From the NCBI GenBank assembly GCA_016213335.1, contig JACRAQ010000065.1, positions 1-61,380 of the forward strand: 61,380 bases of DNA. The letters are read 5' to 3'. Position 1 is the first letter of the stretch; each line of letters opens with the position of its first letter. Positions 26,974 to 35,954 of the stretch are shown in pieces. The notes beneath the pieces are model-generated. The model searched no databases and was not told where the DNA came from. It saw nothing but the letters and a program-made list of their open reading frames with translations. The DNA comes from Nitrosomonadales bacterium. Lineage in GTDB: Bacteria; Pseudomonadota; Gammaproteobacteria; Burkholderiales; Gallionellaceae. Made by a program: the position numbers and the translations under genes.

Positions 26974-28536
26974 ATGGATCAGACAAATGGCAATATAAGC
27001 GAAAAACCCCTTCCGGGCATCTCCCCTGCCGGCAAACGGTCTGCCCTGCTCGGCGGCATGTCGTTGCGGAAAAAGGGGAGCTGGGTGATGGTCATTTTCG
27101 TGGCCTATACACTTTCGGCCGGTTTTATCATGAGCCGGGAGCGCAACGCGCTCCACAGCGACCTCCAGAAACTGGAGGCGGTACACGTGGACGAGGAGCG
27201 CCAGCTGGGGCTCAACATGCTGGTGACGCGCGCGATTCTCATCGTGAACGAAAATTACTATTCCTCCGGCATGGAAACGCCGGCGGGGCTGGATGCCGCC
27301 ATGCGCAGCGTTTCCGTGCAGGTTGAGGCGGTATTGTCGAGGCTGAGCAAAGTGGCGCAGTCCTACCCGCTGCTGCACGATGACGTGGCCGCGCTGCGCG
27401 CGAATCTTTCGGATATGACCAACAAGCCACCGACTCCGGCGGCGATAGCCGAAGTCCGCGGCAACCTGCACAAGCTGGTCATCGGCCTGGACCAGGTTAC
27501 CGCCATGATGCGGAACAACAAGCAGACGCTGCTGGAGCGCTACCGCAAGACCTTTGACCGGCTTTCCCTGGTGTGGTCGTTCACCGCCGCGATCGGTGTC
27601 GTGTTTCTCGGCGGGCTGGTGATGGTTTTCGTCACCCGGCTGGCGTGGGACATCCAGCGTGTCCACGACCGCGCGCTGGCGATCATCGAGGGGTATCGCG
27701 GCAAACCGCTGGCGGTGACCCGTTACGATGAGCTGGGTTCGCTTATGGAGGCGGTCAACAAGATGCAGCTCGAGCTGCGCCAGCACGAAATGCAGATGGA
27801 ACTGATCCGCCAGCAGCGGTTTCACAAGGAAAAAATGGCGGCGGTCGGCTCGCTTGCCGCCGTGGTGGCGCACGAGATCAATAACCCCTTGTCGGCCATC
27901 GTGGGGGCGGCGCGGATGATGTCGGAACTGCGCCCCAATCAGGCGGGCGATGCCGACCAATACGCCCAGCAGGCGGAAGTCATCCTGGCACAGGCCAAGC
28001 GAGTGATGAATATCACGCGCCAGATTTCGGAATTTTCCATGCCGCAGGCTGCCGAGCCCGCGCGGGAGCTGCTGGACTTGAACAACCTGATCCGCAGTAC
28101 TGTCAGATTTATCAGCTTTGACCGCCGCTTCAGTGCGGTTGATATGGTGCTGGATCTCGATCCGCAGCTTCCCGCCGTGTTCGGTGTCGGCGACCATATC
28201 ACGCAGGTGTTCATGAACCTGTTTATCAACGCGGCGGATGCCTCGGAAGGCAGAACCGATCCCAAGCCGCGCATTCTTGTTTCAACTGCCAGCCAAGGCA
28301 AAAACATCATAGTGAAAGTCACCGATAACGGCACCGGCATGAGCAAAGCTACGCTGGACCGCATTTTTGAGGAATATTTCACCACCAAGCCCATGGGCAA
28401 GGGCAGCGGCATTGGCATGGCGGTTTCAAAGTCGCTGATCGAGTCCGGCGGTGGTACCATCAGCGTGGAATCGGAGCTGGGCATCGGAACAACGGTGACG
28501 GTGCAGCTTCCGACCGAGGCAAGCAACCAAGGTTAA
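26974..28536 (+). CDS. Membrane sensor histidine kinase
   Basis: This 520-residue two-component kinase has two membrane helices (about 34-52 and 199-221) that flank a helical periplasmic sensor. A HAMP-like linker (about 225-275) leads to the phosphoacceptor helix AAVGSLAAVVAHEINNPLSAI (His in HEINNP). The HATPase domain has N, G1 and G2 boxes (NLFINAADAS, KVTDNGTGMS, GKGSGIGMAVSKSLIESGGG). The HEINNP form is typical of NtrB-like kinases that pair with sigma-54 activators, and such an activator follows after 19 bases. The signal is unknown. A TATAAT (26909-26914) precedes it but I see no good -35. Confidence 0.92.
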   Translation: MDQTNGNISEKPLPGISPAGKRSALLGGMSLRKKGSWVMVIFVAYTLSAGFIMSRERNALHSDLQKLEAVHVDEERQLGLNMLVTRAILIVNENYYSSGMETPAGLDAAMRSVSVQVEAVLSRLSKVAQSYPLLHDDVAALRANLSDMTNKPPTPAAIAEVRGNLHKLVIGLDQVTAMMRNNKQTLLERYRKTFDRLSLVWSFTAAIGVVFLGGLVMVFVTRLAWDIQRVHDRALAIIEGYRGKPLAVTRYDELGSLMEAVNKMQLELRQHEMQMELIRQQRFHKEKMAAVGSLAAVVAHEINNPLSAIVGAARMMSELRPNQAGDADQYAQQAEVILAQAKRVMNITRQISEFSMPQAAEPARELLDLNNLIRSTVRFISFDRRFSAVDMVLDLDPQLPAVFGVGDHITQVFMNLFINAADASEGRTDPKPRILVSTASQGKNIIVKVTDNGTGMSKATLDRIFEEYFTTKPMGKGSGIGMAVSKSLIESGGGTISVESELGIGTTVTVQLPTEASNQG

Positions 28537-28555
28537 ACCTTAATAGGAGCAGGGC

Positions 28556-29947
28556 ATGCATGTGCTGGTGATTGACGATGAAGCCGCACTCCGGCAGATA
28601 CTGGTCGGTCTGGTCAGCCGTGCAGGCTACTCGGTAGATACGGCATCGAACGTGGCCGAAGCCACTTCCAAGCTGGTGCGCGGGGATGTTGATGTCGCAC
28701 TGTGCGATGTCCGCCTGCCGGACGGCGACGGCATTGAGCTGGTGCGCGGCTTCAAGGCGCAAAGCGGCGGGATTGACACCCAGTTCATCATGGTGACGGC
28801 ATTTGCCTCCATGGAAACGGCGGTGGAAGCGTTGCGGGCTGGTGCCACGGACTACATCGTCAAGCCGGTGCACAATGAGGAGCTGCTGCACCGGCTGGCC
28901 CAAATTGCGGCGATGAGCGGCCTGCGGGCGGAGAACAAGGCGCTGCGCAGCCTGGTCGCGGGCGGCGGCAGGGGGCTGTACAAGTTCAGCTCGCCCGCCA
29001 TGCAGCAGGTTGACCGGCTGGTGAGCAAGGTGGCCGGCACCAGCAGCACGGTGCTCATCACCGGCGAGAGCGGCACAGGCAAGGGGGTGGTGGCACGCTC
29101 CATTCACGAGCAGAGCCAGCGCTCCGAATTTCCTTTCATCCCGGTAAACTGCAGCGCCATCCCGGAAAATCTGATCGAGAGCGAATTCTTTGGCCACGCC
29201 AAGGGTGCTTTTACCGGGGCGGATAAGGCGCACAGGGGGTTGTTTACCCAAGCTGACCGGGGCACCATTTTCCTCGACGAAATCGGGGAACTCCCGCTGC
29301 ACTTGCAAACCAAATTGCTGCATGTGATCGAGGACAAACAGATCCGCCCGCTGGGCAGCGAGCAGACGCGCGGGGTGGACGTGCGCATCATCGCCGCCAC
29401 AAACCGCAATTTGGAGATCATGGCAAAAGAAGGCAAGTTCCGCGAAGACCTCTATTTCCGCCTCAGCATGTTTCACATCCACATGCCGCCATTGCGCGAG
29501 CGCCGCAGTGACATCAGCGGGTTGGCGCGGCACCTTATCCGAAATGCCGGCGTGTCTTCCGCTTCCGGGAAGGTTCTGGAGATTGATGCCGAGGTTGACG
29601 AAATTTTGCAGTCTTACGATTGGCCTGGCAACGTCAGGCAACTGGAGAACGTTATCAACCGCGCTTATATTCTGGCCGATGGCGGGCGCATCACGTTGAT
29701 GGATCTGCCACCCGAAATCTCGCGCCAGACTGCGGGCGCATCCCAGCAAGACTCCGGCAAGATCGTCGTGTCAGGAGGGGATCTGCGCGAGCAAATGCGG
29801 AAATTTGAAGCCAGCCTTATTGCCAAAGCGCTGGAGGAGGCAGGCGGAGACCGCAAGATGGCGGCCCAGAAGCTCGGGATCGGTCTGTCCAGCCTTTACC
29901 GCAAGATGGAGGAACTGGCGGATACGGGAATTGCGGGCAACGTGTAG
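28556..29947 (+). CDS. Sigma-54-dependent response regulator (NtrC family)
   Basis: This 463-residue regulator has a receiver domain at about 1-120 (phosphoacceptor in VALCDVRLPDGDG, conserved Lys in DYIVKPVHNEE). The AAA+ sigma-54 activation domain at about 140-380 has Walker A GESGTGKG, the sigma-54 contact loop GAFTGAD, and Walker B GTIFLDEIGE. A Fis-type helix-turn-helix at the end reads KMAAQKLGIGLSSLYRKMEEL. It is the partner of the kinase directly upstream. Targets probably include nearby genes, but I found no convincing GG-N10-GC sigma-54 promoter in the visible upstream regions. Confidence 0.95.
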   Translation: MHVLVIDDEAALRQILVGLVSRAGYSVDTASNVAEATSKLVRGDVDVALCDVRLPDGDGIELVRGFKAQSGGIDTQFIMVTAFASMETAVEALRAGATDYIVKPVHNEELLHRLAQIAAMSGLRAENKALRSLVAGGGRGLYKFSSPAMQQVDRLVSKVAGTSSTVLITGESGTGKGVVARSIHEQSQRSEFPFIPVNCSAIPENLIESEFFGHAKGAFTGADKAHRGLFTQADRGTIFLDEIGELPLHLQTKLLHVIEDKQIRPLGSEQTRGVDVRIIAATNRNLEIMAKEGKFREDLYFRLSMFHIHMPPLRERRSDISGLARHLIRNAGVSSASGKVLEIDAEVDEILQSYDWPGNVRQLENVINRAYILADGGRITLMDLPPEISRQTAGASQQDSGKIVVSGGDLREQMRKFEASLIAKALEEAGGDRKMAAQKLGIGLSSLYRKMEELADTGIAGNV

Positions 29948-29987
29948 CCAGCGCGTGCGGCGGTTGCCTGGACGAGCCGGGCAAAGG

Positions 29988-30016
29988 TTGCAGGCTGTGC
30001 GGCAAATTTGTATAAA
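29988..30016 (+). promoter_or_regulatory. Sigma-70 promoter for the Sel1 gene
   Basis: TTGCAG (29988-29993) and TATAAA (30011-30016) are separated by exactly 17 bases, upstream of the Sel1-repeat gene and just past the regulator's stop. Good match for a housekeeping promoter; transcription would begin near 30023. Confidence 0.6.
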
Positions 30017-30086
30017 ATAAAACTTGCGTGCCGGTAGTAACGGGTCAGACTTTTGTGAATGACGTCAGAACATGAGGAGAAAAGCA

Positions 30087-30821
30087 ATGCGTGGATGGAT
30101 GAATGGATGGTTGTTGGTTGCGCTGTCATGCTGTGTGCCGCTGGCCTTTGCGCAATCTGCCGCGAGCGGGGTTGTAGCAGCGAGCGGGGTTGCTGCGACC
30201 ACACCGGAGGAGGATTTTGCGGCTGCCGATAAAGCCGATAAAGACGATGACATGATCACCTCGACCAAGCTGTACAAGCGTGCGGCCGACGGCGGCCACG
30301 TCGAAGCGCAGGTGCGGTTTGGGCACATCCTTTTCAGCGTAGGGGATAGCAAGTCAGCTCTGCATTATTTTCGCATGGCCGCTGACCAGGGTAATGCCGG
30401 CGGGCAGCACGGGATAGGCATAGTGTATGAGGGCGGTCGAGAAGGAGTGGAGCAGGATATTGTCGAGGCGCGCAAGTGGTACGTTTTGTCGGCGCAGCAG
30501 GGATTCAAGCTGGCCATCAACAGGTTGTCCGATGCCTGCGTCGGCCTCGACGAAGCTGCACTTGTGAAAATTTACAGCAGGTCGCAAGTTGAAAAGATGT
30601 TGGCAGACACGGCCGTGTTGTGCGGCTCTGACCCGTTTGCCACGATCAAGCGCGCTGCTGATCTCGACTATGCCAAGGCGGTTGTGGCGCTGGCCGAAGC
30701 CTATCGTTCCGGCAAATACGGGGTCACGCCAGACCCGAAGCAGGCTGCCGAGTTGACTGCCAGGGCAAACAAGCTGCTCGGGATCGTAGAGAAGAAAGAG
30801 AAGAAAAAAAGGCGCTTATAA
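30087..30821 (+). CDS. Exported Sel1-repeat protein
   Basis: This 244-residue protein has a signal peptide (MRGWMNGWLLVALSCCVPLA, cleavage after FAQ). Sel1-like (TPR-related) repeats follow: HVEAQVRFGHILFSVGDSKS, YFRMAADQGNAGGQHGIGIV, RKWYVLSAQQGFKLAINRLS, and a last DYAKAVVALAEAYRSGKYG. Such proteins act as scaffolds for protein contacts in the periplasm. The ATG at 30087 is preferred to that at 30072 because GAGGAG lies within the longer version at correct spacing. A Lys-rich tail ends the protein. Position after the two-component genes suggests a link, but this is inference. Confidence 0.8.
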   Translation: MRGWMNGWLLVALSCCVPLAFAQSAASGVVAASGVAATTPEEDFAAADKADKDDDMITSTKLYKRAADGGHVEAQVRFGHILFSVGDSKSALHYFRMAADQGNAGGQHGIGIVYEGGREGVEQDIVEARKWYVLSAQQGFKLAINRLSDACVGLDEAALVKIYSRSQVEKMLADTAVLCGSDPFATIKRAADLDYAKAVVALAEAYRSGKYGVTPDPKQAAELTARANKLLGIVEKKEKKKRRL

Positions 30822-30848
30822 ATTCCGGACTGGGACCGGGCAGTAACT

Positions 30849-30976
30849 TTGTGTGTTGGCGGGACGTTACTATAGTAAAATGACGCCCGAGCGGGCTGAG
30901 CGCCGCATGGTTCAGTGAGCGCCTGTCAGAAACCCGCCCCTTCTTCCTGCGGGAAAGGGGCGTTTTGCAGTTTTTT
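30849..30976 (+). ncRNA. Candidate small RNA or transcription attenuator
   Basis: A promoter-like pair, TTGTGT (30849-30854) and TATAGT (30871-30876) with a 16-base spacer, is followed by about 95 bases rich in stems (GCCCG/CGGGC near 30886-30897, repeated GAGCGCC). It ends in a rho-independent terminator: CGCCCCTT (30935-30942) with AAGGGGCG (30955-30962) and a T-rich tail to 30976. The next start codon is only 33 bases on. This could be a free sRNA or a terminator-controlled leader for the cytochrome c gene. I match it to no known RNA family. Confidence 0.35.
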
Positions 30977-31008
30977 GTTGATTGACACGCAGCGAGAGGA
31001 GAGCAAAA

Positions 31009-31356
31009 GTGAAGCCGACCCATTGTGAGCGCACTGCCCCGATTGCACGCATGCCCTTGATTTCGGCAGCTATTGCCGCGCTGCTGAGCGTGCTGCCGGT
31101 TTCTGCGCCTGCCGCAGGATTGAATGACAACGGGCAGCAGCTTTACATGCTGCATTGCGCGGGCTGTCACGGCATGAACGGGATCAGCGTTGTGCCGGAT
31201 GCGAAGAGTTTTTCCCGCGTCGAGCTTATGGCGCAGCCGGACCAGAGTCTGCTCAACGTGATCCGATCCGGCCGCAACATGATGCCGTCATACCTCGGAA
31301 TTTTGAGTGATCAGGAAATCATCAGCGTAATAAATTACATAAGGACATTGAACTAA
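31009..31356 (+). CDS. Small monohaem c-type cytochrome
   Basis: This 115-residue protein starts at GTG 31009 (AGAGGAGAG just upstream). It has a signal peptide (to about residue 36, SAPAAG), the haem-binding motif CAGCHGMNG and a Met ligand in GRNMMPSYLG, followed by LSDQEIISVINYIRTL: a class I cytochrome c resembling electron carriers of the cytochrome c551/c553 type. It acts in the periplasm. Its stop abuts the start of the first beta-propeller gene, so the two are co-translated, suggesting that it donates or accepts electrons in a process involving the propeller proteins. Confidence 0.88.
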   Translation: MKPTHCERTAPIARMPLISAAIAALLSVLPVSAPAAGLNDNGQQLYMLHCAGCHGMNGISVVPDAKSFSRVELMAQPDQSLLNVIRSGRNMMPSYLGILSDQEIISVINYIRTLN

Positions 31357-32433
31357 ATGCTGGCCGCCATCAAAACTGCCGCGATGATCGCGGGGACTGC
31401 TTTTACGCTTTCTGCTGCAGCAGCGAGCGCTCCTGCGCGCGAAGCGACCGAGCGTGTCCTGGAAACTTTCGAGGTGGGCTCCAACGTGTACGTGCGTGCG
31501 CTGAAAACCGATAAGGCGACCAACACCATGTGGGTGGGCACTTCCACCGGCGTGCATGAAATTGATCTCAAGACCAACCAGCCACGCAACACTTTCAACC
31601 GCGATAGCGGCTTGGCCAACGAATATGTCTTCGGCATCGGCATAGACAGCAAGGGCTATAAATGGTTTGGAACCAACGCGGGCGGGGTTTCGCGCTACAA
31701 GGATGGGAAGTGGAAAACTTATTTCCCCATGCACGGGCTTGCCGATTACTGGATATATTGCTTCGCCAACGACCACAAGGGCGATCTGTGGATCGGCACA
31801 TGGGCGGGCGCCAACCACTACGACATTAAAACCGGCAAGTTCACGACCTACGTCAAGGAGCTGGTGAACGAATGGGTTTACGGGCTCGACGTAGATAGCC
31901 AGGGGCGTGTGTGGTTCGGCACCGAAGGCGGCGTGACCATGTATGACGGCAAAACCTGGAAATCCTGGACGCACAAGGAAGGCATCGGGGCGCCGAACGC
32001 CGACGGCCTGCAGGCCAGCCCGAACACCGGCTTGGGAACGCGCATGCGCCATGATTTGAGCGCCTTGGTCAGCGGCGCGTTGAGCTACAACCCGAACTAT
32101 GTATTCTCCATACTGGCCGCACCGGATGGGACGGTTTGGGCGGGCACGTGGGGCGGCGGCGTGGCACGGTTTGACGGTAAAGCCTGGAGCAATTTCACCG
32201 ACAAAGATGGGCTTTCGGGGAACATGGTTTTTTCGATCGTGCGTGACCCCAAAGGAGTGTTCTGGTTTGGCACCGACAGGGGTTTGACACGGTATGACGG
32301 CAAGACGTGGCGCAGGTACGGGCGTGCGGAAGGCTTGCTGGATAACATCGTCTATGCGGTGGCCATCGATCCGTCCGGCAACATCTGGGCGGGCACCCGC
32401 CGGGGCGTGACCAAGATAGGTTTTGGCAAGTAA
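31357..32433 (+). CDS. Secreted beta-propeller protein (Reg_prop type), first copy
   Basis: This 358-residue exported protein (signal peptide to about residue 26) has about seven blades. Each repeat has a W-[VF/I]-GT-[x]-GG/GV pattern: TMWVGTSTGVHEIDL, KWFGTNAGGVSRYKDGKWKT, LWIGTWAGANHYD, VWFGTEGGVTMYDGKTWKSW, VWAGTWGGGVARFDGKAWSN, FWFGTDRGLTRYDGKTW. These match the Reg_prop blades of periplasmic ligand-sensing propellers, but here no kinase is attached. It begins one base after the cytochrome c stop. A closely related propeller is encoded next, so the pair arose by tandem duplication. Ligand and role are unknown. Confidence 0.8.
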   Translation: MLAAIKTAAMIAGTAFTLSAAAASAPAREATERVLETFEVGSNVYVRALKTDKATNTMWVGTSTGVHEIDLKTNQPRNTFNRDSGLANEYVFGIGIDSKGYKWFGTNAGGVSRYKDGKWKTYFPMHGLADYWIYCFANDHKGDLWIGTWAGANHYDIKTGKFTTYVKELVNEWVYGLDVDSQGRVWFGTEGGVTMYDGKTWKSWTHKEGIGAPNADGLQASPNTGLGTRMRHDLSALVSGALSYNPNYVFSILAAPDGTVWAGTWGGGVARFDGKAWSNFTDKDGLSGNMVFSIVRDPKGVFWFGTDRGLTRYDGKTWRRYGRAEGLLDNIVYAVAIDPSGNIWAGTRRGVTKIGFGK

Positions 32434-32496
32434 CCCCATGGTAGGCGCGGGCCGCCTGGCAGGCGGCCCGGCAATATCTGAACAACAGGAAAAATC

Positions 32497-33822
32497 ATGC
32501 ATATTGACAAGAAATCGCTGGCGGTTGCCGCCGTAATTGCGCTTGGAGCAATGGGTGCGGGCTGCGGCAACAAGGACAGTTCGAGCAGCAAACCTGCGGC
32601 AGCACCCGCCTCCGCTGTGTCGGCCGCGCCTTCCGGGCAATTGCCGCCACAGCATCCGGCATTGACGCCGGAGCTGGCGAAAAACCTGTCGCAGCAGCAG
32701 GCCGCCCAAGCCCAGGCGCGCGGCGGGCAGGACCAGGCTCAAGGCGCGGCGCCGCCGCCCAGGCAGGCGCGCGAGGGCAAGCTGCAAGTGGATCCGGCGC
32801 AGAAATTCACCCAGTTTCTGGTCGGCGAGAAAAATGTCAAAGCCATTTATGTTGATGGCAAAGTGGTATGGATCGGCACTTCGGGCGGCACCATACGCTA
32901 CGATAGCAGCGATGACAGCTACAAGATTTTTGACGCGAGCAACGGCCTGCTTTCCAACGGTGCTTTCTTTGTCGGCAAGATCAGGGGACGAATTACCATC
33001 GGCACCTACGGCGGTGGCTTGTCCATGCTGAACGACGATGGCAGGACCTGGAAAAATTACAACATCCCGGACGGGGTGGGCGATTCATTCATTTACAAAG
33101 TCATGGAAGCGAAGAACGGCGACATCTGGATCGCTACGTGGTCAGGCGTTAACCGGGTGCGCGGCGGCGCGCTGGACGAAACCGACAAGTGGGAGTTGTT
33201 CACCGTGGAGAACACCAGGGGCGGCTTGCCGAACGACTGGGTTTACAGCCTGGAAGAAGGCAAGGATGGTGTGATCTGGCTGGCTACTGAAGGTGGCGTG
33301 GCGCGTTTCGCTAACGGCAAATGGGAAAACTGGAACCACGGCAAGGGCATCGGTGCGCCATACGAAAAGGTCAAGGAGGCCACCGCCTTCAAGTCTGACC
33401 CCGGCAAGGCTTCGGAGCACCATGCGCGGCAAAAGAGGGAAATGGGCCTGCAGGATGTGGATGTGGCGTACAACCCCAACTATATCGTTTCGCTGGCGGT
33501 TGACCGGGACGGCTTGCCATGGGCGGGAACTTGGGGTGGCGGCTTGTCGCACTTCGATGGGAAGCGCTGGAAGACCTATACTACCGCCGAGGGATTGCCG
33601 GGCAACCACATTTTCTCGCTGCATATGGATCGCAACGGGCAGCTCTGGGTCGGCACCAATAAAGGGGTGGTCCAGTGGCAGGACGGCAAGTTCGGGAGTG
33701 CCGTGCTGACAACCGCAGATGGGCTGGTAGCCGATAACGTGTTCTCCATGGCGACCACGCCGGAAGGCGGCAAATGGGTAGGCAGCTACGGCGGCGTGAC
33801 TTATTTGCGCCCAGCCAAGTAG
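32497..33822 (+). CDS. Beta-propeller lipoprotein (Reg_prop type), second copy
   Basis: This 441-residue protein has a lipoprotein signal (LGAMGAGCGNKD, lipobox GAGC, Cys about 23) and a low-complexity Ala/Gln/Pro-rich linker to about residue 95. A propeller with the same blade motifs as its upstream paralogue follows (VVWIGTSGGTIRYD, ITIGTYGGGLSMLND, IWIATWSGVNRV, IWLATEGGVARFANGKWEN, PWAGTWGGGLSHFDGKRWKT, LWVGTNKGVVQWQDGKFG, KWVGSYGGVTYL). It is expected to be anchored to a membrane facing the periplasm or cell surface. It completes a cytochrome c/propeller/propeller lipoprotein set downstream of a two-component system. Confidence 0.82.
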   Translation: MHIDKKSLAVAAVIALGAMGAGCGNKDSSSSKPAAAPASAVSAAPSGQLPPQHPALTPELAKNLSQQQAAQAQARGGQDQAQGAAPPPRQAREGKLQVDPAQKFTQFLVGEKNVKAIYVDGKVVWIGTSGGTIRYDSSDDSYKIFDASNGLLSNGAFFVGKIRGRITIGTYGGGLSMLNDDGRTWKNYNIPDGVGDSFIYKVMEAKNGDIWIATWSGVNRVRGGALDETDKWELFTVENTRGGLPNDWVYSLEEGKDGVIWLATEGGVARFANGKWENWNHGKGIGAPYEKVKEATAFKSDPGKASEHHARQKREMGLQDVDVAYNPNYIVSLAVDRDGLPWAGTWGGGLSHFDGKRWKTYTTAEGLPGNHIFSLHMDRNGQLWVGTNKGVVQWQDGKFGSAVLTTADGLVADNVFSMATTPEGGKWVGSYGGVTYLRPAK

Positions 33823-33856
33823 GAGGCGCCCGCTTTTCCGCAAAATCCCGGGTGGA

Positions 33857-34639
33857 TCATTCCGGCCGCAACGCGTAATCGTAATCAACTGTCAGCGGGG
33901 CGTGGTCGCTGAATCGCCGATCTTTGTAAATGGCTGCTGAACGCGCAGCCTGCGCGATGCCAGGCGTGGCGATTTGGTAATCAATGCGCCAGCCGACGTC
34001 CATCTCCCGGGCGCGCCCCCGGTTTGACCACCAGGTATAGGCTTCAAGCTCGGGGTGCAGCTTGCGGAACACATCCGCGAAACCCGCTTCGCTGAACAGC
34101 TCGGTGAGCCAGGCGCGCTCTTCCGGAAGGAAGCCGGAATTCTTTTTGTTGCCGCGCCAGTTCTTCAGGTCTTTTTCGGTGTGGGCGATGTTCCAGTCGC
34201 CGCACAAAAGGGCTTCCCGTCCGCTGGCGCGCAATTGGCGCAAATGCGGCATGAACGCGGCCATGAATTTGAATTTCACCGCTTGGCGCTCTTCGCTGCT
34301 GGAGCCGGAAGGCAGGTACAGGGACACGATACTGAGGTTGCCGAAGCGCGCTTCCAGGTAACGCCCCTCGGCATCGAATTCGGCGATACCCAAGCCTTCC
34401 ACCACCGCATCGGGCTTGTTCCGGCAATAGATGCCCACGCCGCTGTAGCCTTTCTTTTCAGCATAATGAAAATAGCCGAGGTAGCCGGGCGGGGCCAGCA
34501 TGCCGGGCGTCATATCGGCGGCTTGCGCCTTGAGCTCCTGCACGCAGATGATGTCGGCCTGCTGCGCCAGCATCCAGGGGAAAAACCCCTTGCTTGCGGC
34601 GGAGCGGATGCCGTTCAAGTTGGCGGTAATGATTTTCAT
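33857..34639 (-). CDS. xth: Exodeoxyribonuclease III
   Basis: This AP endonuclease/3'-5' exonuclease of base-excision repair has 260 residues. It has MKIITANLNGIRSAASKG at the start, catalytic ICVQELKAQ, GYSGVGIY, LLCGDWNIAHTEKDL and the closing YQIATPG then FSDHAPLTVDYD (Asp-His pair). The start at 34639 is the only one giving the conserved KIITANLNGIR N-terminus; an upstream in-frame extension of 70 codons has no family similarity. It diverges from pyrE. Confidence 0.94.
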   Translation of the reverse strand: MKIITANLNGIRSAASKGFFPWMLAQQADIICVQELKAQAADMTPGMLAPPGYLGYFHYAEKKGYSGVGIYCRNKPDAVVEGLGIAEFDAEGRYLEARFGNLSIVSLYLPSGSSSEERQAVKFKFMAAFMPHLRQLRASGREALLCGDWNIAHTEKDLKNWRGNKKNSGFLPEERAWLTELFSEAGFADVFRKLHPELEAYTWWSNRGRAREMDVGWRIDYQIATPGIAQAARSAAIYKDRRFSDHAPLTVDYDYALRPE

Positions 34640-34668
34640 CGGCGCTTCGGGATAGCCTGAGATGCCAT

Positions 34669-34674
34669 TATAAT
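34669..34674 (+). promoter_or_regulatory. Probable -10 element of the pyrE promoter
   Basis: A perfect TATAAT lies in the 66-base gap between divergent xth and pyrE, 32 bases before the pyrE start. The matching -35 (TTCGGG, 34646-34651, 17-base spacer) is weak. Assignment is tentative. Confidence 0.4.
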
Positions 34675-34705
34675 GGCTGCATCTTAATCCTTGCCCCGAT
34701 CCCGC

Positions 34706-35353
34706 ATGTTTGCATACCGCCAGGATTTCATACGCTTTGCCGTCGAAAGGAAGGTGTTGTGCTTCGGCGAATTCCAGACCAAGGCCGGGCGCACTTCGCC
34801 CTATTTTTTCAATGCCGGCCTGTTCAACGACGGGGCTTCGCTGAAACATCTCACGCAGTTTTACGCGCAGGCCATTCTTGCCTCAGGCATCCCGTTCGAC
34901 ATGCTGTACGGGCCGGCGTACAAGGGTATTCCGCTCGTTGCCGGAACCTCCATCGCGCTGGTGGAGCAGGGGTGCAACGTGCCGTACTGCTTCAACCGCA
35001 AGGAGCCCAAGGATCATGGCGAGGGTGGCAGCATGGTGGGTGCCAGGCTGCAAGGGCGCGTGATGATCGTTGACGACGTGATCTCCGCCGGAACTTCGGT
35101 GCGCGAATCCATCGAGCTGATCAGCGCCACCGGGGCAGCGCCGTGCGCGGTGATTATCGCGCTGGATCGGATGGAACGCGGGCTGGGCGAACTTTCTGCG
35201 GTGCAGGAAGTGCAGCGTAACTATGGCATTCCGGTAGTGTCTATCGCCACGCTGGATGATCTGCTTGGCTATTTGCGCGACCGTTCCGGAATGGCGCAGA
35301 ATCTTCAAGCTGTGCAATCCTACCGTGACCGTTATGGGGTAACAAATGAATAA
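34706..35353 (+). CDS. pyrE: Orotate phosphoribosyltransferase
   Basis: It converts orotate and PRPP to orotidine monophosphate in pyrimidine synthesis. The 215-residue protein contains [58 protein letters not shown] and the PRPP-binding [16 protein letters not shown]. Length is normal for the family. The ATG at 34706 gives the conserved N-terminus; an upstream TTG would add five residues. It overlaps the following DUF4124-type gene by eight bases, so they are co-transcribed. Confidence 0.96.
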   Translation: MFAYRQDFIRFAVERKVLCFGEFQTKAGRTSPYFFNAGLFNDGASLKHLTQFYAQAILASGIPFDMLYGPAYKGIPLVAGTSIALVEQGCNVPYCFNRKEPKDHGEGGSMVGARLQGRVMIVDDVISAGTSVRESIELISATGAAPCAVIIALDRMERGLGELSAVQEVQRNYGIPVVSIATLDDLLGYLRDRSGMAQNLQAVQSYRDRYGVTNE

Positions 35354-35954
35354 CGCGAAAATATCTGCTGCAATTCTGGTCCTGTACTGCACTTTCTGCG
35401 CGACGGCGGAAGCCAAGCTTTACAAGTGGGTGGACGACAAGGGCGAAACTCATTACGGCGAAGTCGTTCCTCCGGAATACGCCAACAAGGACAGGGTGCA
35501 GTTCAACGACAAGGGGCGCGAGGTCAAGAAAAAAGACGTAGCGGACGAGGCCGCCCAGAGCAAGAGAAGTGTCGAAGACGAGCAGGCCGCAATTGACAGG
35601 CGCCGCAAAGACAAGGCGCTGATCAACACTTACAGCAGCGAAAAGGAAATAGACTTGGCGCGCGACCGCAACCTGCAACAGATCGTGGCGCGCATCAACA
35701 GCATTCAGACGCTGATCAAGACCGCGCAGGAGAATCTGGATAACTATCGCAAGGAAGCCGAGAGTGCAAGCAAATCCGGCAGGAAAATCCACGAATCGCT
35801 GCATGCCGACATCGCCGAAGCCGAAAGCAAGCTGGCGAAACTCAAGCAGGATCTGGCCAGTGCCCAGGAAAGAGAAGCCGCCGTCAAGGCGAGCTATGAA
35901 GCCGATAAGGCACGCTACCGCGAGCTGACCGAGGTGCCAAAAAGCAAACGCTAA
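35346..35954 (+). CDS. DUF4124-domain exported protein with coiled coil
   Basis: This 202-residue protein has a signal peptide (to about AEA, residue 22) and then the DUF4124 motif [21 protein letters not shown] (partially shown), a short beta-rich module frequent in proteobacterial envelope proteins. The rest, about 60-200, is a highly charged alpha-helical coiled coil with Lys/Glu/Ala repeats. Its role is unknown; DUF4124 proteins are presumed periplasmic. It overlaps pyrE at its start and overlaps the convergent carbonic anhydrase gene by four bases at its end. Confidence 0.8.
   Translation: MNNAKISAAILVLYCTFCATAEAKLYKWVDDKGETHYGEVVPPEYANKDRVQFNDKGREVKKKDVADEAAQSKRSVEDEQAAIDRRRKDKALINTYSSEKEIDLARDRNLQQIVARINSIQTLIKTAQENLDNYRKEAESASKSGRKIHESLHADIAEAESKLAKLKQDLASAQEREAAVKASYEADKARYRELTEVPKSKR

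Noticed and set aside
29948-31008. Sigma-54 promoter regulated by the adjacent NtrC-type protein
   Set aside because: No GG-N10-GC pair with TGGCAC-like context was found; only sigma-70-like elements.
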